Source: an uncultured Clostridia bacterium
GTDB taxonomy: Bacteria > Bacillota > Clostridia > Oscillospirales > Acutalibacteraceae
Reading direction: 5' to 3'
DNA: 64,000 nt
Assembly: GCA_947593615.1 (NCBI GenBank)
Contig: CANQDR010000008.1
Coordinates: 1 to 64,000 of the forward strand
The translations under genes and the position numbers were made by a program. Of the stretch, positions 45,929 to 54,701 are shown piece after piece. The notes beneath the pieces are model-generated. The model saw nothing but the letters and a program-made list of their open reading frames with translations. It had not been told where the DNA came from and searched no databases. How positions within the stretch are numbered: the stretch's first letter is position 1; every line of letters starts with the position of its first letter.

Positions 45929-46759
45929 TTATTCTGCTCTTTCGCAAATAACGTAATATCGGTCAAAACCTCCGTTATTATTGGAAATGCATGTTATCAT
46001 TGTAAGCAAATCCTTACCGTCTTTTAAAAAAATATCCTGTGACTGATTCGGCTTAGCAACTTTTGTTTCAGCAACCTTATATTTTATATCTTTCCAATAG
46101 TTTCGTAAAATAACCTCATCACCTATTTTTAGATTTCTAAGATTATCAAAGAAAATTCTTCCAACATATCCTGTGTGTCCTGCCAATACAGTGTTTGTTT
46201 TTTCTCCGCCCAGAGGAAGCGAGGTATATGTCAGATGAGCCGCTCCATAGCTCATATTTGCGTTATTGGCACCGAGAAAAATAGGAAGCCTCATTCCGAT
46301 TGTCGGTGCGGAAACATATCCGTAAATTCCGTCAAATATGCCGTAATCCGGCAAATTAATCGACGGCTGCGTGTAGGAGTAATCATTTATAAGAAGTGAG
46401 CCTTGATTTGTTTTCAAATTTTCGTTATACTCAACACTATCCCTATAAAGTCTATCGAGATCCGCCTTAAAAAGCACCGGTATATCCGATGTTCTGTTTC
46501 CATTTGCATCAATTGGGTATCCATCTTTGTCAATTTTCCCCTGATTTACGGCTTCCTCATAGGTATCTGCTCCGATCGCTAAGTCGCTATTGCTGTTATC
46601 TACTGCATTTTCAACTTGTCTGTCAAATTTTTCTGTTTCGGAATTTGCGATCTGCGCTCCAATAAAATTAGAAATGGGCGGAAATAAAATCAGTCCAAGC
46701 CCTAAGACAAGCATTATTACTGCAATTATAATCACTATTTTTTTCCACACGCTAATCAC
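45929..46759 (-). CDS. Sortase, second of the pilus operon
   Basis: 276 residues with one N-terminal membrane helix (8-30), then about 100 residues of linker not seen in the neighbouring class C enzyme, and the sortase barrel: His in LAGHTGY, Cys in LTMITCISN and Arg in DRYYVICE. It lacks a C-terminal membrane helix. The active-site Cys context (TCISNNNGG) differs from the usual TCTPYG of pilin polymerases. It may anchor the finished pilus to the wall or cut a special substrate. Overlaps the class C gene by 8 bp. Confidence 0.88.
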   Translation of the reverse strand: MISVWKKIVIIIAVIMLVLGLGLILFPPISNFIGAQIANSETEKFDRQVENAVDNSNSDLAIGADTYEEAVNQGKIDKDGYPIDANGNRTSDIPVLFKADLDRLYRDSVEYNENLKTNQGSLLINDYSYTQPSINLPDYGIFDGIYGYVSAPTIGMRLPIFLGANNANMSYGAAHLTYTSLPLGGEKTNTVLAGHTGYVGRIFFDNLRNLKIGDEVILRNYWKDIKYKVAETKVAKPNQSQDIFLKDGKDLLTMITCISNNNGGFDRYYVICERAE

Positions 46760-47693
46760 CGCCCAGAATTTTCTGCTTGTCTGAAATACTATTCCCAGTT
46801 AATTTATTTTTATCTTGTATATCTTTTTTCTTTTTGGATTTTTTGGAAATAAAAATTATACAAAATACAACCATTCCAACAAAACTCACAATAACAAGTG
46901 CAGCAGCCCAATAAGGAATTTTATAGCCGAGAAAAAACAAGTATCCATCGCCAAAACTTGCTAAATGCGCGCCCGTTGTAACATACTGAGAATCATCATA
47001 GTCAACTCTTTTTCCTCGTACAAGCAAGCGATGTGTATTAAGGCTGTATGGAGTACAAGTCAGCAGAGTAACATGATCCTCTCCGCTGATAATTCTCAAA
47101 TCATCAGTTAGTTCGGGTAAAACCACCTTAATTTGGTCAACCTCATATTTTAAAGTACGGTCAAGCACGTGAACATAAAATTCGTCGCCGACCTTCATAT
47201 CCGTAAGATAATCAAAAAAGGTTTCACCGGGATATGCCGTATGAGCTGAGATTACCGCATGAGTGCTCGCACCGCCGATTGGCAAAGAGGTATTTTGCAA
47301 ATGTCCTGCGCCTTCTGAAAGAATTTTGCTTGTTGTACCGTGTCTTACAGGGAGATAAACATTGATTTTTGGTATGTCAATATACCCTATAAGTCCGTTA
47401 TTGTCAACATTCAAGGCATTTTCGTAATTTGCACCTATCTTCTCATAAGCCTCGTTATCAAACGGGTCGGTAATTATTACATTGTTGGTAAGACTGTTAT
47501 TATAATCTTTTGCTTTTGAAAACATTTCTAGAGTTTTATCCGATGACATCAGCTTTGTTGTCGCTGTATATTCTTCAGCCTGACTGCGGCTGGCAAGATT
47601 ATTTGCCACTGAACTGAACAGCGGATAACTCATAATGCCTATACCCGCAAGAAAAATCATTACAATGCCTAATATTGCTAATTTCCTTTTCAT
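46752..47693 (-). CDS. Class C (pilin-polymerising) sortase
   Basis: 313 residues. N-terminal helix (about 5-25), catalytic His in VISAHTAYPG, TLLTCTPYSLNTHRLLVRGKR with Cys and Arg, and a C-terminal helix (about 262-285) followed by a Lys-rich tail; this two-helix layout defines class C. A DPF-type lid segment, ITDPFDNEAYE, occurs near residue 75, as in pilin sortases. It should link SpaA-type pilins through isopeptide bonds. Confidence 0.93.
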   Translation of the reverse strand: MKRKLAILGIVMIFLAGIGIMSYPLFSSVANNLASRSQAEEYTATTKLMSSDKTLEMFSKAKDYNNSLTNNVIITDPFDNEAYEKIGANYENALNVDNNGLIGYIDIPKINVYLPVRHGTTSKILSEGAGHLQNTSLPIGGASTHAVISAHTAYPGETFFDYLTDMKVGDEFYVHVLDRTLKYEVDQIKVVLPELTDDLRIISGEDHVTLLTCTPYSLNTHRLLVRGKRVDYDDSQYVTTGAHLASFGDGYLFFLGYKIPYWAAALVIVSFVGMVVFCIIFISKKSKKKKDIQDKNKLTGNSISDKQKILGGD

Positions 47694-47823
47694 GTACTTA
47701 TTCCTTTAAACCAAATAAACTGCAAATAAATTATATCTTGCAAAAGTGTTATTTTCAACTATTTATACTAAATTCCAATAAAAAACGCTTTAGTTATTAA
47801 AGACAATTTGCAAAATATATGCC

Positions 47824-47850
47824 AAGGGGATGCGGTTTCCGCATCCCCTT
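47824..47850. terminator. Strong hairpin between pilin and sortase genes
   Basis: AAGGGGATGCGG/CCGCATCCCCTT, perfect 12-bp stem with a 3-nt loop, in the 215-bp gap. On the minus strand it lacks a clean T-run, so it may be a partial terminator or an RNA-stabilising end that raises pilin over sortase mRNA. Confidence 0.65.
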
Positions 47851-47908
47851 TTTAAAAATTACATATATTGTATTTGGTATTTGCAAAAATTAACCTTAAT
47901 AAATCAAA

Positions 47909-49315
47909 TTATTCAGCTGATTTCTTTCTTCTTACAATGAGGAAGAGAACACCTGCGCAAGCAATCAATGCAGCACCGCCTATTGTAAACATCATTGTGC
48001 CCATTCCGCCTGTCTCAGGAACAACAAGAAGTGTATCCGGTACTGTAACCTCTGTAACTGTTGAGCCATTAGATGTTACTGTGCCATTTTCAGAAATAAC
48101 AATTGTAAATACTGTTGCATTGAGGTTGTATCCAGCAGGAGCTGTTGTTTCTTTTAGGTAGTATGTACCTGCCTTAACACCGGTAAATGTTGCTTTACCA
48201 TCTGCACCTGTAGTCTGCTCAGCACCATTTGTTGCTACAGTTGAGCAATCTGAATTTGTATAGAGTGTGAAGCCTGCACCGGAAAGCTTAGTTTCATTGT
48301 TAGCAGCGTCAACCTTAACTACATCCAAATCAAATGTATATACAGTTACTTTATTGCCTTCGATAGTTGATTCATTACCATAGCTGTTTGTGTAAACAAG
48401 GTCAACCTCATTGGGGTTACCCTCGCCGCCGATAACAGCATCTGCGTCAACTGTTGCAGTATATACAACAACTACATTTGTGTAATCATAGAATAAATCG
48501 TCATTAAGAATTGATGAATCAAGTTCAACTGTAAAGCTATTATCATCTGTTCCAGTTTCTGCATATGTGTATTCATTATTTGCAAGAAGACGATCATTAA
48601 TGCCTGTTCCTGTAAGTCTTACAGAAGTAATTGACTTAAATGTAAGACCTGCTGACATTGTATCAACAAATTTGTAAGCCTGAGCTTTTTCGCTTTTAGA
48701 TCCTACTATAGAACCTGTAAGTGTAAAGCTGACATCATTACCGATGAACTCTGAAATTGAAGAAGCAGAAGAATAATTTGTAAACTCTTTTTTTACTGTA
48801 GGTGTGCCGTCTTCGATTTTTGTGCCTGCGTTAACAGTTACAGTATTTACCCAATTACCTTCACTGTAGTAAGGAAGTGAGAATACACTGTTCTTAACGC
48901 TCTTAACATCAGTACCTGCAGGAGTACCTGTAACCTTTACATAGTAAATACCTGCGTTAGTTACAGTTTCTGTCTGTGTTAATGCTTCACCGGAAGCATC
49001 TGATGCAAATGTATGTGTCTGAACAGCAGAACCCAATACAGAGTCGCCAAGTTTGTCACAAGCTGTAAGCAATGCTGCCGAATCAACACCATTTGTTGAT
49101 TTTGTAGTAAGAATAGTCTCTAATGAGTCATCATATCCGCTGTATTCACCGGTTGTTGTATTTAAATCAGCAACCTTGTATACAGAAAATGTGTAACCTG
49201 CTTTACCTGTAATGGTATAAGTGTAGCTTTCCGCAGCACTTGCTGAAAATGGAATCATCATAGCGAGCATCATCACAACGAGAAGTGCAGCAATAATTTC
49301 CTTTGTTGTTTTCAT
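47909..49315 (-). CDS. SpaA-type major pilin with LPxTG-like sorting signal
   Basis: 468 residues. Signal peptide (1-27, ending SASA), an N-terminal domain, a D2-type domain (about 160-335) and a C-terminal Cna-B domain with Lys in DVVKVDAANNETKLSGAGF and the E-box YYLKETTAPAGYNL, which form internal isopeptide bonds. Sorting signal VPETGG, hydrophobic helix and RRKKSAE tail. Built into a covalent pilus by the class C sortase downstream. AAAGGAG precedes the start. Confidence 0.93.
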   Translation of the reverse strand: MKTTKEIIAALLVVMMLAMMIPFSASAAESYTYTITGKAGYTFSVYKVADLNTTTGEYSGYDDSLETILTTKSTNGVDSAALLTACDKLGDSVLGSAVQTHTFASDASGEALTQTETVTNAGIYYVKVTGTPAGTDVKSVKNSVFSLPYYSEGNWVNTVTVNAGTKIEDGTPTVKKEFTNYSSASSISEFIGNDVSFTLTGSIVGSKSEKAQAYKFVDTMSAGLTFKSITSVRLTGTGINDRLLANNEYTYAETGTDDNSFTVELDSSILNDDLFYDYTNVVVVYTATVDADAVIGGEGNPNEVDLVYTNSYGNESTIEGNKVTVYTFDLDVVKVDAANNETKLSGAGFTLYTNSDCSTVATNGAEQTTGADGKATFTGVKAGTYYLKETTAPAGYNLNATVFTIVISENGTVTSNGSTVTEVTVPDTLLVVPETGGMGTMMFTIGGAALIACAGVLFLIVRRKKSAE

Positions 49316-49378
49316 TTGAATTTCTCCTTTTCTTTCTAAATATATGTAATTTATATTTAACCAAATGGTTATGCAAAG

Positions 49379-52300
49379 TTAATAGCGGCGGGCATTTTGT
49401 CTTGCTCTGCGCCTTCTGCGCTGTACTCTATCGTAAGTCAAATAACTTACCGTAAGTACTGCGCCTGTACCAACAATTCCAAGCCCGATAACAAAGAATA
49501 TATTTATTCCGGAACCGCTGGTATCGGGTGTTACAGCAAGAAAGTTGTCGACATCACATTTTATGTTATATACGGGATTACCTTCATTGTTGAGAACAAA
49601 TTCATATTTTACTCCGTCAGACTCAAAATTATAATCTGTTGTACTTTGATTTTCTGCCCTTTGAGAAAGCGGAATAGTGAAGTAATACTGCGTGCTATTG
49701 ATATTATAGCCATCCTTTGCCTGAGATTCTATTATGCAATACCACTGATATGCTGAAGTGTTATTGTTTGCCTGATCAACAAAGATATCAAGGTTTTCAA
49801 ACAGAACCTTACCATTGGAATCTACAGTTTTTTCTTCAATAAGATTTGATTCGCTTACTTTGCTTCCATTACCGCTTACTTTGTACAGTTTGAACTTAAC
49901 GGAATCATTAATTGTGTTTCCGTTAGAAGCATCTTTCTTTGTAACCTCAATGGAGCCCTTATGATAGTTATTAAACACTACTTGATCAGGTGTGATCTCG
50001 TTGCTTCCTGAAACAGCGCCTGTTTTACTGTTATAATATTTTACAGATGCTGTATTTGGTGCTGCGCTGCGGTCAACAGTAACTGCTGCATAGTATTTTA
50101 CAGTATCATAAGTATAAGTGCTGTCAGAACCCGCTGTTTCGTCAATTTCATAATAATGATATTCACTACCGCTGCTTGTAATAGACATAAGCTCATCAGA
50201 TTTTATAGACGCTGCCGAAATATCCTCATATGGATAAGTGATAGCATCAAATGTAACTTTTCCGCCGTTATTTGTTTTTGTGTCAACTAAAGTACCATTA
50301 TCTGAAAGCGTGCTTCCGTTTCTTGTAAGCTCTGTAAGCGTAAAGTTAAAGCTGTTAACATCCGGGGTTTTTCCGTCAAGAAGCTTGTTCGCTTTAATTA
50401 CTACGCTTGCATCTGTTTTATCTATTTTTGTATTTGTAAATTCCGCTGTATTTGACGATGTACCAACTGTGCCTGTAATTGTTCTGTTTGAAGGCGATGT
50501 TGTGTAATCAGCGTCTGTGTCCTCTACTATCGTGTATGTAGCGCCGACAGGGATATTCTTAAATACAGCCGTTTGGTCGCCTCTGAGAGTAAATCTGCCG
50601 TTTGCTGCAGTTTTCGTCTGTGAACCAACAGCATATTCAAGATTATATGGTTTAGCGCCGTTTCCGATATCAACCGTAATTGTGAAGTTAAAGTCTTTAT
50701 CGCTGAGATGAGTTGTTCCGTTAGTATCGAGAGCTGTTTTTGAAACGCTTACATCACCGACCTGAGGAGTGTTGACAAACTTGACATTATAGTTTGTCAT
50801 CTGCAAGTCATCTACTTCATTTTTAAATAAGAAGTTAGCGCTATTGCCGGAGCTCTGAGCCTTTACAGTGTTGTTATGAACATCTGTAACAGTATAAGCT
50901 GTTGAGTACTTTAACTTACTTCCGGCTGTTGATTCCGAAACAGTCAAATAATTGCCGGTATCAGTAATGTTTGTAAAAGAAGCTTTGTCGCCGTCCTTTA
51001 TCATATATGTACCGTCAGAATTTGTTTTTCCGGAGCTCGTAGAATTATTTTTGTGTGTTAATGAATAATTCTTGCTTCCGAGAGTGGTATTTAAACTATT
51101 ATATTCTCCGTTTGAAACATTTTTAATTGTAAATTGCTCATTGTCGGAAACTGCTTCTTTAAGACCACTGTTTAAATTAGCAGTATTAACTTCTTTTTCT
51201 GTTGTAAGAAGATTATCAAGAGGTACTAAAGAAAACTCAAGAGAGATATTTGACTCAATAAGTCCGCGTTCCATACAAAACATTTTTAAGGTATGAACCG
51301 TATTGTTTGTGCTTCCGCTCATTACGCTGGCAAGAGAGTAAGCTGTGGAATTAGTTGTTACTGCTTTTTTGTTTAATCCCGTGTTGTAAGTTGTTGTATT
51401 ATTCCTAAAGTTAAGAGTACAGGAAGCATCCTTATGGTCACCGCCCAAATCAACAACAAGCTTGCCGTCAATAAAAATCCAAACGTCATCGTCACCTGTA
51501 AAGTGGAAAGTAATTGGTTTATTTGTTCCGGGAACACAACCGTCCTCGGGAACCGTAAAATTAACAGTAAGCGCCATACCAAATCCATAGTTAAGGTCAT
51601 TTCTGACGTCATTGTTTGTGTGACTTCCCTGATTATTATTAAGCGGGAAGAATCCGTAGCCGCTGTTACCCGAGTTGAACCATAGCTTGCCGTCCAAAAT
51701 TGCCAAACCTGTATTGTTGCCGCCATATTTCATTGTAAGTGAATTTGAACTTACATTATTCAGGTTATTAGTGCTTGTTCCGCGGTTTGAATTTTCAAGG
51801 TAAATTGAGTTAATCGGAGAATTGTGTGTAGATGTTGTACTTGATTTATAGCTGTATGTATATGTACTTTCATCATAATCAAAGGGAAGAACCGTGTTTA
51901 CTTTTCTGCCCAATGAATTATTTGATAAGAAATTATCATTAAAGAACGGAGCTGCTGCCGCGCCGTTGCTGTTTGTCATGAGCTGCAAGCTTCCGCCCGA
52001 ACCAAGATTTCTTGATACAACTCCCTGATATGAATATGAAAAGCTATCAGGATCAGCACATTCAGCAAGCCAGTCTGTATCATTTACATTAACTTCAGTT
52101 TTGGCATCATACCATACTGCCTTTGAGTTGTTTGCAGCTGCATCGTAGTTATACAAAGTTTTTGTATAACTGTTATAATGTGATTTACGGTCATTTTCAG
52201 TGGCATTACCCGTATTAAGGTTGCCGAAATATACAGGTTTCTTAATATTATTCGCCTGATAATAATCGCTTAAATAATTGTTAAAATTATTAAAAGGAAA

Positions 52301-52885
52301 CCAAGTGGAATCATTGCCGGCTGTTTTAACATTACCCCAAGTTGCAGTTTCTAATTCCTGGTCATCAAGATAATCATAAAGACTTATGTCCGCTAAATAT
52401 GGCATAGAGCTCAAAGAAGAATCCTTTTTTGCTTTATATTCATATGTTTTTGTTGTAATAAGGCTTCTGTCAAGCGTCTTCCAGCTGTTGCTGCTGAAAT
52501 CAAACATCTGACCGTTATGATTCTGAAAATCAAGATCTCCTGTTTGGCCTGAGTTATCTCCTTTACTGAAGATCACCTTATTTGCCTGTTTGCTGATCAT
52601 AGATTTATAAAGCTGATTGCCGACACGAATCATTTCTGTACCCGGAAATTCTCCAAAAGGCTTTTTATTACCGTTTCCGGTATCATTATTGTCCCAAGCA
52701 TAAGCATAAACCTTATTCCAATTTGAAGTGTTCTTAAAATACACCTCAACGTAACCGCCGCTTGAGCTTGTCGCGTCAACAGAAAAGATACCGATTGCAC
52801 TGACGGATATCATTATTGAAAAAGCAAGTACTAATGACATACTCTTTTTCAGTGTTATGCCAACACTTTTAAATATTTTTATCAT
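49379..52885 (-). CDS. Pilus tip adhesin with CBM26-like and fibro-slime domains
   Basis: 1168 residues. Signal peptide (about 1-38); a module at 45-135 with the CBM26 pattern (VEVYFKNTS-W--VYAYAW, FPGTEM, KVIFSKG); then a fibro-slime/PA14-like domain at about 430-560 (ITFHFTGDDDVWIFIDGKLVVDLGG, ending MERGLIESNISLEFSL). Cna-B-type and Spy0128-type isopeptide domains follow (about 700-800, 805-950, 955-1085). The end has TPDTSGSG, a membrane helix and an Arg-rich tail, a variant sorting signal. First gene of the pilus operon, so it probably forms the tip; the starch-binding reading is an inference from the shared motif with the amylase. Confidence 0.85.
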   Translation of the reverse strand: MIKIFKSVGITLKKSMSLVLAFSIMISVSAIGIFSVDATSSSGGYVEVYFKNTSNWNKVYAYAWDNNDTGNGNKKPFGEFPGTEMIRVGNQLYKSMISKQANKVIFSKGDNSGQTGDLDFQNHNGQMFDFSSNSWKTLDRSLITTKTYEYKAKKDSSLSSMPYLADISLYDYLDDQELETATWGNVKTAGNDSTWFPFNNFNNYLSDYYQANNIKKPVYFGNLNTGNATENDRKSHYNSYTKTLYNYDAAANNSKAVWYDAKTEVNVNDTDWLAECADPDSFSYSYQGVVSRNLGSGGSLQLMTNSNGAAAAPFFNDNFLSNNSLGRKVNTVLPFDYDESTYTYSYKSSTTSTHNSPINSIYLENSNRGTSTNNLNNVSSNSLTMKYGGNNTGLAILDGKLWFNSGNSGYGFFPLNNNQGSHTNNDVRNDLNYGFGMALTVNFTVPEDGCVPGTNKPITFHFTGDDDVWIFIDGKLVVDLGGDHKDASCTLNFRNNTTTYNTGLNKKAVTTNSTAYSLASVMSGSTNNTVHTLKMFCMERGLIESNISLEFSLVPLDNLLTTEKEVNTANLNSGLKEAVSDNEQFTIKNVSNGEYNSLNTTLGSKNYSLTHKNNSTSSGKTNSDGTYMIKDGDKASFTNITDTGNYLTVSESTAGSKLKYSTAYTVTDVHNNTVKAQSSGNSANFLFKNEVDDLQMTNYNVKFVNTPQVGDVSVSKTALDTNGTTHLSDKDFNFTITVDIGNGAKPYNLEYAVGSQTKTAANGRFTLRGDQTAVFKNIPVGATYTIVEDTDADYTTSPSNRTITGTVGTSSNTAEFTNTKIDKTDASVVIKANKLLDGKTPDVNSFNFTLTELTRNGSTLSDNGTLVDTKTNNGGKVTFDAITYPYEDISAASIKSDELMSITSSGSEYHYYEIDETAGSDSTYTYDTVKYYAAVTVDRSAAPNTASVKYYNSKTGAVSGSNEITPDQVVFNNYHKGSIEVTKKDASNGNTINDSVKFKLYKVSGNGSKVSESNLIEEKTVDSNGKVLFENLDIFVDQANNNTSAYQWYCIIESQAKDGYNINSTQYYFTIPLSQRAENQSTTDYNFESDGVKYEFVLNNEGNPVYNIKCDVDNFLAVTPDTSGSGINIFFVIGLGIVGTGAVLTVSYLTYDRVQRRRRRARQNARRY

Positions 52886-52937
52886 TATTTTCCACCTTCT
52901 TTTTTAAACCATATGCAGCTGTGTATAAAGCTTCCAT
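52869..52937 (-). CDS. 22-residue leader peptide overlapping the adhesin start
   Basis: A small frame (MEALYTAAYGLKKK...) with the best ribosome site in the operon (AAGGAGG, 7-nt spacer). It ends 17 bases inside the adhesin gene, in another frame. Translation of it would carry ribosomes to the adhesin start, whose own site (AAGGTGG) is weaker. It could be a coupling or regulatory leader; it might also be chance. Confidence 0.5.
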   Translation of the reverse strand: MEALYTAAYGLKKKVENNDKNI

Positions 52938-53049
52938 TTGCCTTCCTCCTTGGTGACAAGGTACAATGCGCTTCCACAATATTATTAAGTATGTTTACAT
53001 TTTTCACCAAATTATGAAATATTCTGTTGAATTCGTCGAATATATTGTT

Positions 53050-53078
53050 ATTATATAATATTTTGTCGAAAAAGTCAA
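53050..53078 (-). promoter_or_regulatory. Promoter of the pilus operon
   Basis: Minus-strand TTGACT, 17-bp spacer, TATAAT; start expected near 53043, leaving a 105-nt leader before the 22-residue ORF. TTCGAC occurs twice around it (about 53066 and 53034), 32 bp apart. Confidence 0.75.
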
Positions 53079-53460
53079 TTAGATGTCCTGCGAATATTAT
53101 ACAAATATTGTTTATTTAAATTGTATAAATTGTCGCATGTGTTTTATTGCTTGTTGACAATATTATCTATTTTGAGTGAATTTATTTTTTATAATTTATT
53201 ATATTTAGCTAATATTTTTCTGTTATTCAACTGTTTTTATTATTATTGTTAATATATAATTTCTTGTTATTTTTAACAAAGCTCATAATGCGAACGTATT
53301 TAAACTAAATTTTTTAATAAATAGTAATTACATTTATATAATAATTATTAAATTTAACATTTTTTGACATAAAAATCAAGCAACTAACGGATTATCCCCG
53401 TAAAACACCGCCTTTCTAATGGATTTATAACCCTAATTACTACTTATTTACTACTGAGGA
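53079..53460. other. AT-rich spacer between pilus operon and conjugative element
   Basis: Very AT-rich, no gene seen. The composition rises from about 53380 (ACGGATTATCCCCGTAAAAC) onward, so the element's left boundary probably lies between 53380 and 53470; no flanking att repeat can be checked because the right end is outside the window. Confidence 0.5.
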
Positions 53461-53506
53461 ATGAGCCTTGATACAACGAAAATCCAAGAAATGCAAAGTT
53501 ACAGTT

Positions 53507-53541
53507 TTGACGGGGCTTCATTGTCACGGTATAATGAAGCC
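53507..53541 (+). promoter_or_regulatory. Promoter with overlapping inverted repeat at the element's left end
   Basis: TTGACG, 17 bp, TATAAT (53507-53535). GGCTTCAT (53513-53520) and ATGAAGCC (53534-53541) form an 8-bp inverted repeat covering the spacer and the -10, a good operator candidate. A similar promoter (ACGGT/CCG-TATAATGAAGC) occurs at 55743-55771. Confidence 0.6.
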
Positions 53542-53560
53542 AGAAAGGTCGGTGGTACTT

Positions 53561-53740
53561 ATGAGGGAAAAACTTAATCATCTATATGTCAACAGCCAAG
53601 AAAGAACATTACTTTTACATAGCCTTGTGGAGCTGAAAAATCAGCTCATACAGCAAGGCAGATATACGGACTGCGTAGACGAGCTGATATTCAAGGTCGC
53701 AAACGCACCGACAAGAAAGCTGAAAATTGAATATGTCTAA
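53561..53740 (+). CDS. Small conserved ICE protein
   Basis: 59 residues from the ATG at 53561, 25 bp after the promoter's -10. Two predicted helices (SQERTLLLHSLVELKNQLIQQGR and YTDCVDELIFKVANAP), charged, no Cys cluster. A protein of this kind commonly precedes parA in such elements. Function unknown; perhaps a regulator. Followed by its own terminator. Confidence 0.7.
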   Translation: MREKLNHLYVNSQERTLLLHSLVELKNQLIQQGRYTDCVDELIFKVANAPTRKLKIEYV

Positions 53741-53754
53741 ATGGCAATTCCAAT

Positions 53755-53796
53755 GAGCCGCTTATTCTTAACTTATTAAGAGTAGGCGGCTTTTTT
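53755..53796 (+). terminator. Terminator after the small ICE gene
   Basis: AGCCGC-TTATTCTTAA/TTAAGAGTA-GGCGGCT stem then TTTTTT. Confidence 0.8.
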
Positions 53797-53824
53797 GCGT
53801 TCTGCTTTCTCTGCTACTCTTACA

Positions 53825-53847
53825 TAGCCGCCTTGACAAAGCGGCTA
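53825..53847. promoter_or_regulatory. Inverted repeat upstream of parA
   Basis: TAGCCGC/GCGGCTA with a 9-nt loop, 27 bp before the parA start. Candidate operator or partition site; no T-run, so not a terminator. Confidence 0.35.
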
Positions 53848-53873
53848 AATCTATGCGAAAGGAGGACGCACAA

Positions 53874-54701
53874 ATGTCAAATTGCAAAGTGATTGCTCTA
53901 ACCAACCAGAAAGGCGGTGTCGGTAAAACTACAACGGCGGTCAACCTTGGTGTCAGCTTGGCAAAGCAAGGCAAAACAGTATTGCTTGTCGATGCAGATG
54001 CACAGGCAAATCTCACAATGGCGTTGGGATATGCAAAACCCGATAATCTATCGAATACTCTTTCGGATATTATGCACGGCGTCATAGACGGAAAATCTGT
54101 TGATGTTCAAGGAAGTATCCTGCATACCGATGAGAGCGTTGATTTGCTTCCGTCCTGCGTGGAATTGGCAGGTATTGAAACGACCTTGATTGATACTAAA
54201 AATCGAGATAGCGTTTTGAAAACCTGTATCAGCCAAGTCAAAAAGAATTATGACTATGTGTTGATTGATTGTATGCCTGCACTTGGTATGCTGACGATTA
54301 ACGCATTGGCGGCGGCTGACAGCGTGGTTATCCCAAATCAACCGCACTACTTTTCTATTAAAGGCTTGGAACAGTTGCTACGCTCCGTGTCTATGGTCAA
54401 GCGGCAAATCAATCCCAAGTTGCGGATAGACGGTATCTTAATGACTATGGTAATGCCACGCACGAGGATTACGCAAACCGTGATTTCAACCGTGAAAAAT
54501 GCCTATGGTCGCAATATCAAGATTTTTGACACACAGATACCCCATTCTATCCGTGCGGTAGAAGCAACCGCCGAGGGTAAGAGTATTTTTGCCTATGACA
54601 AAAGCGGCAAGGTCGCCGCAGCCTATGAGCAGTTCGCAAAGGAGGTGGCAGAAATTGGCGAGAAGCAACGCACCCAAAATCGAGCTGACCGCATACGATG
54701 A
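53874..54701 (+). CDS. parA: ParA-family partition ATPase (Soj-like)
   Basis: 275 residues from the ATG at 53874 (AAAGGAGG upstream; an earlier ATG at 53853 precedes the ribosome site). Deviant Walker A LTNQKGGVGKTTTAVNLG at 9-26, LLVDADAQANLT (A'), and VLIDCMPALGMLTINAL (Walker B). Soj/ParA proteins pull plasmids or the excised circular element along the nucleoid. Overlaps parB by 47 bp. Confidence 0.95.
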   Translation: MSNCKVIALTNQKGGVGKTTTAVNLGVSLAKQGKTVLLVDADAQANLTMALGYAKPDNLSNTLSDIMHGVIDGKSVDVQGSILHTDESVDLLPSCVELAGIETTLIDTKNRDSVLKTCISQVKKNYDYVLIDCMPALGMLTINALAAADSVVIPNQPHYFSIKGLEQLLRSVSMVKRQINPKLRIDGILMTMVMPRTRITQTVISTVKNAYGRNIKIFDTQIPHSIRAVEATAEGKSIFAYDKSGKVAAAYEQFAKEVAEIGEKQRTQNRADRIR

